Source: 66-474 sp039923855 (lineage in GTDB: Bacteria > Pseudomonadota > Gammaproteobacteria > Xanthomonadales > Rhodanobacteraceae). Taken from it: a stretch of 56,896 nt of DNA. The stretch lies in the NCBI GenBank assembly GCA_039923855.1, contig JBDTBW010000006.1:1-56896 (forward strand). The letters run 5' to 3'. Shown in pieces: positions 48,755 to 56,896 of the stretch. How positions within the stretch are numbered: position 1 is the first letter of the stretch; each line of letters begins with the position of its first letter. The translations under genes and the position numbers were made by a program. Under the pieces are notes generated by a model, which made no database searches, had not been told where the DNA came from, and was given only the letters and a program-made list of their open reading frames with translations.

Positions 48755-51700
48755 TCATGCCTTCGATGGCGCCAACGTAACCGGCTTGCCACCCGTCGCT
48801 TTCAGTTTCGCGTTCAAAGCAGGCAGGTCGTTGGCCTTCAATGCATTCCACTTCGCCAATACGGCGTCGAGTTTCGGCATCAACGCCGCGTAACCGGCGC
48901 GCGCATCGGGTGAAGGCGCGGCGTCGGCGCCGCCGTCCACGGCGTTCTGTAACGCATCCAGTGCGCTATTCATGTATGCGAAATTGTCAGTGTTGGTCGG
49001 CGGAAACGCGAACGCATTGGCCGGATTGGGCACCTCGGTTATGCCGGCGAGCGCTGTGACTTTCGCATTCAGCGCATCGATCGCATTGCCAGTGTCGCCC
49101 TTCACGCGCTTGCGCGCGTCGCGCAATTGGCCGTGTAGCGCGCCCGCTTCGGACGACGCGGCGGTGAGCCTCGCCTGCGCGGCCTCGATCAGCCCCGCGA
49201 ACGTGAATTGCTGCGCATAGGCATTTGCCGGCAGATGCACGCGCGGATCGGGCGCGATGCTTAGCGGTTGCTGGTAGGTGCGGCCGTCGACGGTCAATGC
49301 GATGGTGTACTGCCCAGGCGGCGCCCACACCCCATCGGCGTAGGCATCGCCTTTCGCCAAAGCGGACGGCGGCGCGTTGCGCAACGGCCAGACGAAACGA
49401 TGCAGGCCCGGCGTGGTTTGCAACACCACCGGATGCGACAACCAATCCGGTGTCGCATTGATTTTTGACAGATCGTGTTTGGGCGCGGCATCCGCGCTGG
49501 AGTAATGCCGTACGAGTTTGCCATCGGCATCGTAAATGGACAGCTCGACGGGTTTGTGTGGCGTATTCGCCAACGAGTAATCGATATACGCGCCCCACGG
49601 CGGATTCTCGGCGGTGGGTTCATCGCGCGGCAAGGGCGTTCCGGTGAAACCGGCCGGACGCACGCGGATCGCGGTTGCCGGTGCGAACAAGTGCGTTCCA
49701 GGTTTGGACGGATAGGCGTCCACCTGCCGCAACACCGAGACATCATCCATGATGTAAAAGCCACGCCCGTGCGTGGCGATCACCAGATCGTCGTTCTTGA
49801 CGTCGATATCGCGCACCGAGGTGCGTGGCAGATTTTGCTGCAACGGCTGCCAGTGATCGCCGTCGTCGAACGACACGTACATGCCAAGTTCCGTGCCTGT
49901 GTAGAGCAGCCCTTTTTTCTGCGGGTCTTCACGCACCACGTTGACGAAATCTCCATCGCGGATGCCATCGACGATGAGTTGCCATGACTTGCCGCCGTCG
50001 CGGGTGCGATAGATGTACGGCTTGCGGTCATCCAGACGATGGCGGTCGATCGCCGCATATGCGGTGTTGGCATCGAAATGCGATGGCTCGATGATGCCGA
50101 CTTTGGACCACGGCGTGAGCGCTTGCGGCGTCACGTTGTCCCAGTGCGCGCCCTCGTCGTTGGTGCGCCAGATCAGTCCGTCGTCGGTGCCGGCCCACAG
50201 CAATTTGGCATCCAGCGGCGAGGAACCGATCGCGTAGACCACGCCGCGGCGCGGACTCTGCCCGAGATTGTCGGCAGCGGTGACGGCATCGAGATTGCCC
50301 GGCACGCCGGGATCGGGGCGCGACAGATCGGGGCTGATTACGCCCCAGTGTTCGCCGCCGTCATCGGTGCGCCACAGTTTCTGGTTGCCGAAATACAGCA
50401 CGTGATGATCGCGCGCGTTGAAAGTCAGCGGCAGCGTCCAGGTATGCCGATACAGATCAGGGTCGGCTAAGGTCGGATCGATATCGCGTGTCTGTTGCGT
50501 TTTCAGATCGAGCTTTTGCATCGTGCCGCCGTAGACGATGTCGGGATCGTCCGGATCCGGCGCGATCATCCCGCTCTCGCCGCCGGCGGTGACTTCGTGA
50601 AATTGCTCCATGCTGATGCGATCGTGATACGGCGCGCGCGATGGCAGCCCGACCGCGCCGGAATCCTGCTGCGCGCCATACACCCGATACGGGAAACGAT
50701 TGTCCGTGCTGACGTGATACATCTGTGCGGTCGGCTGATTGAACCACGATGACCAGGTTTCCCCGCCATTGACGGTGATGATCGTGCCCTGATCGACGCC
50801 GAGGATTTGCCGATCCGGATCAGTGGGATCGATCCACATTTCGTGGTAATCGTCGCCGGTCGGATCGCCCTTCAGCGGCAGAAATGTTTTCCCGCCGTCG
50901 TCGGAGCGCAATACGATGGTGTTCATCGCGTACACGCGATCGGGATTTTTCGGATCGACCGCGATCTGGCCGAAATACCAGCCGCGCTGCCAGATGCGCG
51001 GATCGCCGCTCGTCTTTTTCCACGTCCTGCCCGCATCGTCCGATCGATACAGACCGCCCGCGTCGGCATCGACGGTCGCATAAATTCGATCGGGCGCGGC
51101 TGGCGAGATAGCAATCCCGATGCGCCCAACATTTTTTTCAGGGAACCCGTTGCCGGCGATGTGCGTCCAGTGCTCGCCGCCGTCGGTGGATTTGTACAGG
51201 CCCGAGCCGGGGCCGCTGGCGGGCGGATACACGTTCCACGGCGCGCGTCGCACCTGCCAGAGCGCGGCATAAATCACATTGGCATCGCGCGGATCGAACA
51301 CAATGTCGATCGCGCCGGTGGCGTCGTTCGGACCCAGCACCTTCTGCCAGGCCTTGCCGCCGTCGCTGGACTTGAATACGCCGCGTTGCGGGTTCGGGCC
51401 GTAGGGATGACCGAGCGCGGCGACGAATACGACATTCTCGTCGCGCGGATCGACGCGGATCGTGCCGATCTGCTGCGTGTCAGTGAGACCGATGCGCGTC
51501 CAGGTTTTGCCGGCATCGACCGACTTGTACATGCCATCGCCCTGCGCGATGTCCGAGCGCATGTCGGCCTCGCCCGTACCGACGTAGATCACGTTCGGAT
51601 TCGACGGTGCCACCGCGATCGCGCCGATCGAGCCGACCAGTTCATTGTCGAAGATCGGTCGCCAGGTGCGTCCGGCGTCGCGGGTTTCCCACACGCCACC

Positions 51701-51901
51701 GTTGACCGAACCGAAATAGAAATGCCGCGGCTGACCCGGCACGCCGGTCACCGCCAACACGCGACCGCCGCGGAACGGGCCGATCGATCGCCAGTGCAGA
51801 TCGCCGAACGGCGGGGATTGCGCAGCGGAGACCGTGTCCACGGCGAGCGCCGCCAGCGGCAACAAGATGAGTACGGCGAGCAGCAGGCGACGGCAGTTCA
51901 A
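48755..51901 (-). CDS. Large secreted BNR/sortilin-repeat beta-propeller protein
   Basis: The 1048-residue protein has a signal peptide (residues 1-27) and many BNR-type blades with SxDxGxxW motifs, for example YKSVDAGKTWTRI, FKSSDGGKAWQKV, YRSDDAGRTWKKT, WRTDDGGEHWGVI and YRTRDGGKSWQLI. They form two propellers like those of VPS10/sortilin or family-74 glycosidases. A C-terminal part (about 740-1048) has a beta-sandwich and a helical end. Annotators often call such proteins glycosyl hydrolases, but no catalytic acid is evident. The start codon is TTG, chosen because a GGAGG site and the signal peptide frame it. Confidence 0.85.
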   Translation of the reverse strand: MNCRRLLLAVLILLPLAALAVDTVSAAQSPPFGDLHWRSIGPFRGGRVLAVTGVPGQPRHFYFGSVNGGVWETRDAGRTWRPIFDNELVGSIGAIAVAPSNPNVIYVGTGEADMRSDIAQGDGMYKSVDAGKTWTRIGLTDTQQIGTIRVDPRDENVVFVAALGHPYGPNPQRGVFKSSDGGKAWQKVLGPNDATGAIDIVFDPRDANVIYAALWQVRRAPWNVYPPASGPGSGLYKSTDGGEHWTHIAGNGFPEKNVGRIGIAISPAAPDRIYATVDADAGGLYRSDDAGRTWKKTSGDPRIWQRGWYFGQIAVDPKNPDRVYAMNTIVLRSDDGGKTFLPLKGDPTGDDYHEMWIDPTDPDRQILGVDQGTIITVNGGETWSSWFNQPTAQMYHVSTDNRFPYRVYGAQQDSGAVGLPSRAPYHDRISMEQFHEVTAGGESGMIAPDPDDPDIVYGGTMQKLDLKTQQTRDIDPTLADPDLYRHTWTLPLTFNARDHHVLYFGNQKLWRTDDGGEHWGVISPDLSRPDPGVPGNLDAVTAADNLGQSPRRGVVYAIGSSPLDAKLLWAGTDDGLIWRTNDEGAHWDNVTPQALTPWSKVGIIEPSHFDANTAYAAIDRHRLDDRKPYIYRTRDGGKSWQLIVDGIRDGDFVNVVREDPQKKGLLYTGTELGMYVSFDDGDHWQPLQQNLPRTSVRDIDVKNDDLVIATHGRGFYIMDDVSVLRQVDAYPSKPGTHLFAPATAIRVRPAGFTGTPLPRDEPTAENPPWGAYIDYSLANTPHKPVELSIYDADGKLVRHYSSADAAPKHDLSKINATPDWLSHPVVLQTTPGLHRFVWPLRNAPPSALAKGDAYADGVWAPPGQYTIALTVDGRTYQQPLSIAPDPRVHLPANAYAQQFTFAGLIEAAQARLTAASSEAGALHGQLRDARKRVKGDTGNAIDALNAKVTALAGITEVPNPANAFAFPPTNTDNFAYMNSALDALQNAVDGGADAAPSPDARAGYAALMPKLDAVLAKWNALKANDLPALNAKLKATGGKPVTLAPSKA

Positions 51902-51942
51902 AGTCGATCCTCCACGAACGGCATCAGGCGTTGTGAAAACGA

Positions 51943-51950
51943 TAGCGCTA
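51943..51950. promoter_or_regulatory. Candidate LacI-type operator upstream of the BNR gene
   Basis: The perfect palindrome TAGCGCTA lies 42 bp before the BNR start. A weak -10-like TATGAT sits on the minus strand just upstream (51957-51952). The core equals the centre of the xanthomonad xyl-box type operators bound by LacI-family repressors. The rest of the 51902-52196 spacer contains a small hairpin (CGCAC-CTCG-GTGCG near 52068) and no gene. Confidence 0.3.
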
Positions 51951-52196
51951 CATCATACGGTCGGCAGCGCCGGTTGCATGGGTCGAAAGTGCCGATCAGG
52001 GCGAATCTTCGAAAGCATTTTGACGATCACCCGGTCACTCTAGGAGGCTGCCCACCGAAATCGGCGCACCTCGGTGCGAAGCCTGATTTTATTGGCCTTG
52101 CGCGATCGCGTGGCTTGCGATCAACGCCTCGATCACCCCGATCGGAGTATCGATTGAGCCACGCCACGCGCTGCGCAGCGATCAATACCCGTCAAC

Positions 52197-52631
52197 ATGA
52201 ACAAGCAGCTACGCGGACTCGTCGCCGGCCTGATCGCAACCGTGGTGCTGACCATCCTGATGGTCATCAAGGCCAAAATGGGCATGCTGCCCCAACTCAA
52301 TATACCCATGATGCTGGCGGGCATGCTCGGCGGCGCGTTGATCGTCGGCTGGATCGCGCACTTCGTGATCGGCATCGTCATCTACGGCCTGGTGCTGGCC
52401 AATGCCTACGATGTCATTCCCGGCGCCAACGCCACCGTCAAGGGCCTGGTGTTGTCGGTGATCGGCTGGCTGATCATGATGATCATTTTGATGCCGCTGG
52501 CTGGCGCCGGTCTGTTCGGCATGAATCTGGGCATCATGGCGCCGATCGCGACCCTGATCCTCCACCTGATCTACGGTGCGGTACTGGGCGCGAGTTACGA
52601 CGCGCTGGGGCGCAGAACCGTCACGGCGTGA
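52197..52631 (+). CDS. Small four-helix membrane protein, DUF6789-like
   Basis: The 144-residue protein has four hydrophobic segments: GLVAGLIATVVLTILMVIKA, MLAGMLGGALIVGWIAHFVI, VLSVIGWLIMMIILMPLAGA and IATLILHLIYGAVLGASYDA. The pattern resembles small uncharacterised membrane proteins (DUF6789-like). No charged residues suggest transport or catalysis. It is convergent with the phosphate permease gene and 7 bp away from its stop. Function is unknown. Confidence 0.75.
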   Translation: MNKQLRGLVAGLIATVVLTILMVIKAKMGMLPQLNIPMMLAGMLGGALIVGWIAHFVIGIVIYGLVLANAYDVIPGANATVKGLVLSVIGWLIMMIILMPLAGAGLFGMNLGIMAPIATLILHLIYGAVLGASYDALGRRTVTA

Positions 52632-52638
52632 ACGTGTC

Positions 52639-53730
52639 TCAGCGCACCAGAAAATAAATCAGGGCGCCGAAGATCGCGCCTGCCGGCAGGGTGATCACCC
52701 ACGACAGCACGATGCCGGTCATCACTTTGCGGTCCACACCGCCGCGCCGGCCCAGCCCGGTGCCGGCGAGCGCGCCGACCGAGACGTGCGTGGTCGAAAC
52801 CGGCAGGCCGTTGACCGAGGCCGTGCCGACCAGCAGCGCGGTGATCGCACTCGCGGCCAGCGCGGCGCCAAGATCGAGCCGGGTGATCTTGTCGCTCATG
52901 GTACGCGCGACCCGGCGCGCGCCCAGCACGCCGCCGATCAGCATCGCGACGCCCACCGCCAGCACCGCGCCGCGGCCGTCGAGCAGCGCGATCGGCAGCA
53001 GCAGTGCCGCGATTTTCGGGGTGTCGTTCAAGCCGCGCGCGAAGCTCACCGCGCCGCCGAGCAGGAACAGCAGTGCATCGACCACACCACGCGCATCGAA
53101 ACGCCAGATCCGGCGCGCGCCGTGGATGTCGCATTCGGCATCGGTGCCGGTGACAACAGCCGGTACGGCGCCGCGAAGAAGCACGCCATCCGGCGTGGCG
53201 ATTATCGACTCGCTCTTGCAGATGCATTCCGGTTCGGTCGCAGCACGCGCGACCAACCGCCGCAACAACGGTGCGAGCAGGAACGCCGGGATGATCGCGA
53301 TCACCGGGCTGGCCAGCAACGGCAGCAGGAAGGTCTTGCCCAGCGAAGCGAAATGCACCGCCATGCCGACCGCGACCAGCCCTGCGCCGCTCATCGCCCC
53401 GACCAGCGCGTGGGTGGTCGAGATCGGCAATCCGCGCCATGCGGCCAGCGCCACGGTGATGCCGGCGCCGCCCGCCACCGCCAGCGCGAACTGCGTTTGC
53501 GCCGCGATATCGGCCGGCACCAAGCCCGCGCCGGTAAACGCTTTCAACAATGCGTGCGCCAGAAAAACCGAACACAGGGAACCAGCGAGCGTGGTGATGC
53601 TGGCCCAGCCGAGCGAGGTCCAGTAACCCGCCCGGCGGCTGCCGTACAGCGTAGCCACACCCTTGAAGTTGTCGTTGGCGCCATTGGTGGCGGCGAGAAA
53701 CAATACGACCAGAAACAGTGCGATGGTCAT
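52639..53730 (-). CDS. PiT-family inorganic phosphate permease
   Basis: The 363-residue protein has the two PiT signatures: LAATNGANDNFKGVATLYGS near the N-terminus and VSFARGLNDTPKIAALLLPI in the second half, each followed by a PISTTHALVGA/PVSTTHVSVGA-type motif. There are about ten helices in two halves joined by a cytoplasmic loop (about residues 155-205). PiT proteins import phosphate with cations and also take up arsenate. It is the last gene of the arsS operon and overlaps the preceding gene by ATGA. Confidence 0.95.
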   Translation of the reverse strand: MTIALFLVVLFLAATNGANDNFKGVATLYGSRRAGYWTSLGWASITTLAGSLCSVFLAHALLKAFTGAGLVPADIAAQTQFALAVAGGAGITVALAAWRGLPISTTHALVGAMSGAGLVAVGMAVHFASLGKTFLLPLLASPVIAIIPAFLLAPLLRRLVARAATEPECICKSESIIATPDGVLLRGAVPAVVTGTDAECDIHGARRIWRFDARGVVDALLFLLGGAVSFARGLNDTPKIAALLLPIALLDGRGAVLAVGVAMLIGGVLGARRVARTMSDKITRLDLGAALAASAITALLVGTASVNGLPVSTTHVSVGALAGTGLGRRGGVDRKVMTGIVLSWVITLPAGAIFGALIYFLVR

Positions 53731-54428
53731 GCGTGCATCTCCCTGGTGGGCGGAGTTGCGGAGAGGGTCTGCAACCACGCGCGCAGCGCGCGTTGTGCCG
53801 GCAGTGGTTCGGGCAATGCGTCCAACGCATCGGCGAGCGCGCCGAGATCGGGTGCGGTGTCCACATCGGTGAGCCTGGGCAGTTGCGCAATGCGTCCGAG
53901 TGGCATCAGCGCGCTACGCAATTCATCCGCGGTGCGCGCTTGCGAATAATGCACACCACGCCAGACGGCTTCCGGAATCGGCACGCGGCCGCCGAACAGC
54001 CAGAAGCCGCCATCGTGCGCGTTGCCAAGCACGAACGGCGTGGCTGGATCGTCCAGCGCAGCGCTAGCCGCACGCAACAACGCAATGGTCACTTGCGGCG
54101 CATCGGCGCCGAGCAGCAACACGCGGCCGTGGCGCGCCTGCAAGGTCGAGTAGACATGATGCAGCCGCGCGCCAAGATTGCCCTTGCCTTGCGCGATGCG
54201 TGGCAACGCGCGCCACACCGGGTCATCCAGCGCAGCGGCTTCGGCAACCGCCCAGTACGCGCGCAATGCGCACGCTGGTTCCTGCGTGCGCGCGGCAAGC
54301 TGCGCCACTGCCGTCACCGCGAGTTGATAAAAGGCGATTGCGTTGTCCTCGCCGATCGCCGCGGCGAGGCGTGTCTTGATCGGCGAATGGCCCGGTGTCT
54401 TGACAAAGATCGCCAACGCGGCACTCAT
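53727..54428 (-). CDS. DUF2064/rSAM-selenodomain-associated transferase 1
   Basis: The 233-residue protein belongs to the DUF2064 glycosyltransferase-like family (TIGR04282). Visible are ALAIFVKTPGHSPIKTRLAA, RVLLLGADAPQVTIALLRAA (nucleotide-sugar Asp) and VLGNAHDGGFWLFGGRV. The family is defined by its neighbourhood with radical-SAM/selenodomain proteins such as ArsS, as here. It probably transfers or activates a sugar or nucleotide in arsenosugar-like synthesis. ATGA overlaps exist on both sides. Confidence 0.88.
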   Translation of the reverse strand: MSAALAIFVKTPGHSPIKTRLAAAIGEDNAIAFYQLAVTAVAQLAARTQEPACALRAYWAVAEAAALDDPVWRALPRIAQGKGNLGARLHHVYSTLQARHGRVLLLGADAPQVTIALLRAASAALDDPATPFVLGNAHDGGFWLFGGRVPIPEAVWRGVHYSQARTADELRSALMPLGRIAQLPRLTDVDTAPDLGALADALDALPEPLPAQRALRAWLQTLSATPPTREMHA

Positions 54429-55219
54429 GATCCAGTCTCGCGACAATCATGCTTTTGAGCCGCTCCCCCAGCGGTAGAGGGGCTGCGAAGAGGGCGCGGG
54501 CGAAGCGCATTGCCGGAATTTGCACCGCCCTGCGATCGCGCCATGCGCCACTGCGGCCACGCTTGGCGCGCGGTCAACACCAGATGTTTCGCGGTGGTAC
54601 GCAGCCAGCCTTCGCGCGCATACTTGCGCGCGCTGGACAGCAGCGGCGCGCCGATCCGGTGCAACGGCAGACCTGCCGCGCGGGCACGCCAGACCAGCAG
54701 ATGATCCTCACCGTAACGCGCGCATTCGTCGTAGCCACCAAGCTTGGTGAACCTTTCCGCCGGGATGACAAATCCCTGATCGCCGAACGGCAAACCGAAA
54801 TGCCGCGCGCGGAAGTTGGCGCCGATAGCATTCACGCGCGACAACCACGGACCGTCAGCGCGATAGCGCAGATCGAAATAGCCAAGCACGTCCTCGCCGT
54901 GGGCAAGAAATGCGTGCAGCGCCGGCAGGGTGCGTGGATGCAGCCGCGAGTCGGCGTGCAGAAACCACAACCAGCGGCCGCGCGCGGCGCACGCGCCGGC
55001 GTTCAATTGCCGCGCGCGCCCGGGCGCGGCAACGATTTCGCACACCGTCGTCATCGATGTCGCGATGGTGCGCGTGTCATGTCCGTTGGTGGTGCCAGGC
55101 CGCACGACGATGATCTCGCTGCCCGCCAACAAGGCGACGAGTTGCGTGCGCAGTCCTTCCCATTCGGCCTCGTCCGGCGCCAACGGCACGATCACCGACA
55201 GCAACGGACGCATCGTCAT
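54425..55219 (-). CDS. Family 2 glycosyltransferase, rSAM-selenodomain-associated transferase 2
   Basis: The 264-residue protein is a GT2-type transferase of the TIGR04283 group. It shows LLSVIVPLAPDEAEWEGLRT, GRARQLNAGACAARGRWLWF, the DxD-like LHADSRLHP, and the acceptor region GLPFGDQGFVIPAERFTKLG with GGYDECARYGED following. The ATG at 55219 is 4 bp after the methyltransferase stop; the one at 55213 is also possible. Its C-terminal 30 residues are Arg/Ser-rich and unusual. Confidence 0.88.
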   Translation of the reverse strand: MTMRPLLSVIVPLAPDEAEWEGLRTQLVALLAGSEIIVVRPGTTNGHDTRTIATSMTTVCEIVAAPGRARQLNAGACAARGRWLWFLHADSRLHPRTLPALHAFLAHGEDVLGYFDLRYRADGPWLSRVNAIGANFRARHFGLPFGDQGFVIPAERFTKLGGYDECARYGEDHLLVWRARAAGLPLHRIGAPLLSSARKYAREGWLRTTAKHLVLTARQAWPQWRMARSQGGANSGNALRPRPLRSPSTAGGAAQKHDCRETGS

Positions 55220-55223
55220 CGAC

Positions 55224-56315
55224 TCAGCAACACGGCGCGCCGGCGCCGACAGTGGCAACCGTGGCGGTGGCCGGGGCGCAGTCGAACAGGCCGTAATGCC
55301 GGCGCTTGTCGCCGTCGATGCGGAAGTGCCGCGCGTAACGGCTCAGTCCCAGCATGTCGGCGCTGTTGCCGCACACCCGCAGCGGCTTGCCCATCTCCAG
55401 CAGATGGTGATCGTCAAGCTCGAAGCGGTGCGGGTGTTCGGCCAGCGTGCCGAGATACGTCGCGCTCTGCCCGTAATCCTCGCAGCGGTCTTCCAGATCG
55501 AGCTTGAATACCCGCCAGCTGATCGACTCGAAACGCGCGAAGCCGATCTTGGCCTCGATCGCCGGATCTTCTAGCGCGATCGGGCTGCGCGCGCAGATAC
55601 GCACGTCGGCGATGCCGAGCTGTGCCAGCACGCGGCGAAAATCCTCCACGTACAACGCGCCGGCCAGGCATTCGCCGACCAGCACCGGATCGGCCAGCAG
55701 TTCGCGCGGCAGTCGGCGGTCGGCGAACACGTCGGAGAAATACAATTCGCCGCCGGGTTTCAGCACGCGCAGGATTTCCGCGAACGCACGGCGTTTGTCC
55801 GGCACCAGGTTCAACACGCAATTGGATACCGCGACGTCGATGCTGGCGTCGGCGACGCCCAATGTATCCAGCGCGGACAGATCGCCGAGCAGGAACTCGA
55901 CATTGCTGCGCGGATGGCCGAACACGCGCGCATGAAACTCTCGATGACGCTGTGCGACTTCCACTTGTTGCGGGGTCATGTCCACGCCGATCACGCGCCC
56001 GTGGGCGCCAACCAACGCCGACAGAAGATAGGCGTCACGGCCGCTGCCGCAACCCAGATCGAGCACGCTCGCGCCTTCCAGCGCCGGCGGGATCGGTGAA
56101 CCGCAACCATAAAACCTATCCTTCACTTCCGGGTGCAACTTGCTCAGCAACGCGCGCAGGTGCGCGGGCATTGCATCGATGCTGCAACACGCCGAGGTTT
56201 TCAGATCGCGGCTGGATTGCAATGTCTCGCCGTAATACTCGCGCACCGCATCACGCACACTTTGATTCTCGTTTTCGTTTTCCATGGATTCGGTTTCCGT
56301 CGTGACATTCTTCAT
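55224..56315 (-). CDS. ArsM-like arsenite methyltransferase
   Basis: The 363-residue protein has a class I SAM fold (SVLDLGCGSGRDAYLLSALV, GVDMTPQQVEVA) and the three cysteines typical of arsenic methyltransferases: Cys43/44 in TSACCSID, Cys166 in SNCVLNLVPDKR and Cys216 in GECLAGALY. A C-terminal domain of about 130 residues follows and ends in a Cys-Cys pair. In arsenosugar pathways ArsM makes dimethylarsenite, which ArsS then uses. The ATG at 56315 overlaps the arsS stop (ATGA), which fixes the start. Confidence 0.9.
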   Translation of the reverse strand: MKNVTTETESMENENENQSVRDAVREYYGETLQSSRDLKTSACCSIDAMPAHLRALLSKLHPEVKDRFYGCGSPIPPALEGASVLDLGCGSGRDAYLLSALVGAHGRVIGVDMTPQQVEVAQRHREFHARVFGHPRSNVEFLLGDLSALDTLGVADASIDVAVSNCVLNLVPDKRRAFAEILRVLKPGGELYFSDVFADRRLPRELLADPVLVGECLAGALYVEDFRRVLAQLGIADVRICARSPIALEDPAIEAKIGFARFESISWRVFKLDLEDRCEDYGQSATYLGTLAEHPHRFELDDHHLLEMGKPLRVCGNSADMLGLSRYARHFRIDGDKRRHYGLFDCAPATATVATVGAGAPCC

Positions 56316-56896
56316 GTGGTCGCCCCGCCGCAGGAACTGCCGGCGCCAGCGGTGCAGCCGTAACAGTGATCGGCGAAAGCGATGGCTTCGCTTTCGATCT
56401 GCGCGAGCGAGTCGATTTCCCACAGCGTCCGCCGGCGTCCGCCCAACGGCAGTTCCAGCGCCTGGTTGAAATCGCAGTCGTACAACTGACCGTCCCAAGC
56501 CACCGACAGCAGATTGCGGCACATCACGCCCAGCGCCGCGGCCGGATTGAAGGCTTCCAGCAGGGTTTGCATGTAGCGCTCATGGCGACCCTCGCGCTCG
56601 AGCAAATGCAGAAAGCGTTTGATCGGCATATTGGTGATGGTGAAAAGCCGGTTGAACACGATGTCGAAGTGCTCGGCCAGTTCGCGCTTGTAGTCGGCTT
56701 CGAGCTGCATCTGCGGCGGCGGCAGGCTCGCGCCCAACGGGTTGTAGACCAGATCCAGTTCCAGGCCCGAACCCTCACGCCCGTAACCCAGCGCATTGAG
56801 CTTGCGCAACGCACGGATGCTCGGATCGAACACATGCCGGCCGCGCTGCTTCTCAACGTTGGCCTTGGTGTAGCACGGCAGCGACGCGACCACCTT
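56312..56896 (-). CDS. arsS: Arsenosugar biosynthesis radical SAM protein ArsS, C-terminal part
   Basis: The visible 194 residues are the C-terminal half of ArsS (TIGR04167). They read through the right edge, so the N-terminal radical-SAM CxxxCxxC motif lies outside the window. Present are VASLPCYTKANVEKQRG, LNALGYGREGSGLELDLVYN, RLFTITNMPIKRFLHLLERE, the LYDCDFNQALELPLGG segment and the Cys-rich end HCYGCTAGAGSSCGGATT. ArsS adds a 5'-deoxyadenosyl group to dimethylarsenite. It leads the operon arsS, arsM-like, two transferases, PiT. Confidence 0.93.
   Translation of the reverse strand, partial: KVVASLPCYTKANVEKQRGRHVFDPSIRALRKLNALGYGREGSGLELDLVYNPLGASLPPPQMQLEADYKRELAEHFDIVFNRLFTITNMPIKRFLHLLEREGRHERYMQTLLEAFNPAAALGVMCRNLLSVAWDGQLYDCDFNQALELPLGGRRRTLWEIDSLAQIESEAIAFADHCYGCTAGAGSSCGGATT

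Noticed and set aside
48755..51901. Glycosidase activity for the BNR protein
   Set aside because: SxDxGxxW blades alone do not show catalysis, and no catalytic acid pair could be identified.

Overview
The window is high-GC DNA from a gammaproteobacterium, most likely of the Xanthomonadales (a Rhodanobacteraceae- or Xanthomonadaceae-like genome). Evidence for this is the gene order cutA-dsbD-tlpA-aroQ-accBC, prmA-DUF3426-fis-purH, DUF2782/polA and algZ-algR-hemC, plus a C-rich-loop sRNA of the Xanthomonas sX13 type just after polA. No tRNA, rRNA, CRISPR array, prophage or transposase gene was seen.

Layout. 1-3.6 kb: 5' part of glnE (minus), a membrane sulfatase of the LtaS/MdoB type, and a small secreted SnoaL-like protein. 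3.6-9.4 kb: groES-groEL (minus) under a perfect CIRCE operator, then cutA, dsbD, a TlpA-type thioredoxin and aroQ. 9.4-16.7 kb: accB-accC, prmA, a zinc-ribbon/DUF3426 protein, fis, purH, a GST-like protein and a DUF2782 protein. 16.7-23.1 kb: polA, a nested inverted-repeat element, the sX13-like sRNA, two small proteins and uvrD. 23.1-32.1 kb: a WYL regulator and a probable sulfite:quinone dehydrogenase locus (soeA, SLC13 permease, soeB, soeC). 32.1-38.8 kb: hemC-algR-algZ (minus), a carboxylesterase (minus), an S9 peptidase and another SnoaL-like protein. 38.9-44.3 kb: a MazEF-type toxin-antitoxin pair, an SDR, a cytochrome b561/sulfite-oxidase-type molybdoenzyme pair, a frameshifted PagL-like gene and a sterol-desaturase-family protein. 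43.8-48.7 kb: a MarR-regulated tripartite EmrAB-OMF efflux operon. 48.8-51.9 kb: a large BNR/sortilin-repeat exoprotein. 52.2-56.9 kb: a small membrane protein and a tightly overlapping operon (minus) of arsS, an ArsM-like methyltransferase, two selenodomain-associated glycosyltransferases and a PiT phosphate permease, which looks like an organoarsenical or arsenosugar pathway.

The least ordinary content is in the repeats. (1) A dispersed non-coding element of about 265 bp occurs three times clearly and once in diverged form. It carries at least four hairpins whose stems differ between copies by compensatory changes, which argues for a selected structure. (2) Palindromic REP-like elements sit in frame inside conserved genes: polA once, soeA twice, soeB once. 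The soeB insert contains a heptanucleotide tandem array whose unit is not a multiple of three, so gain or loss of a unit would switch the frame. (3) A roughly 198-bp nested inverted repeat lies between polA and the sRNA. (4) Smaller palindromic elements separate groES from groEL and emrA from emrB.
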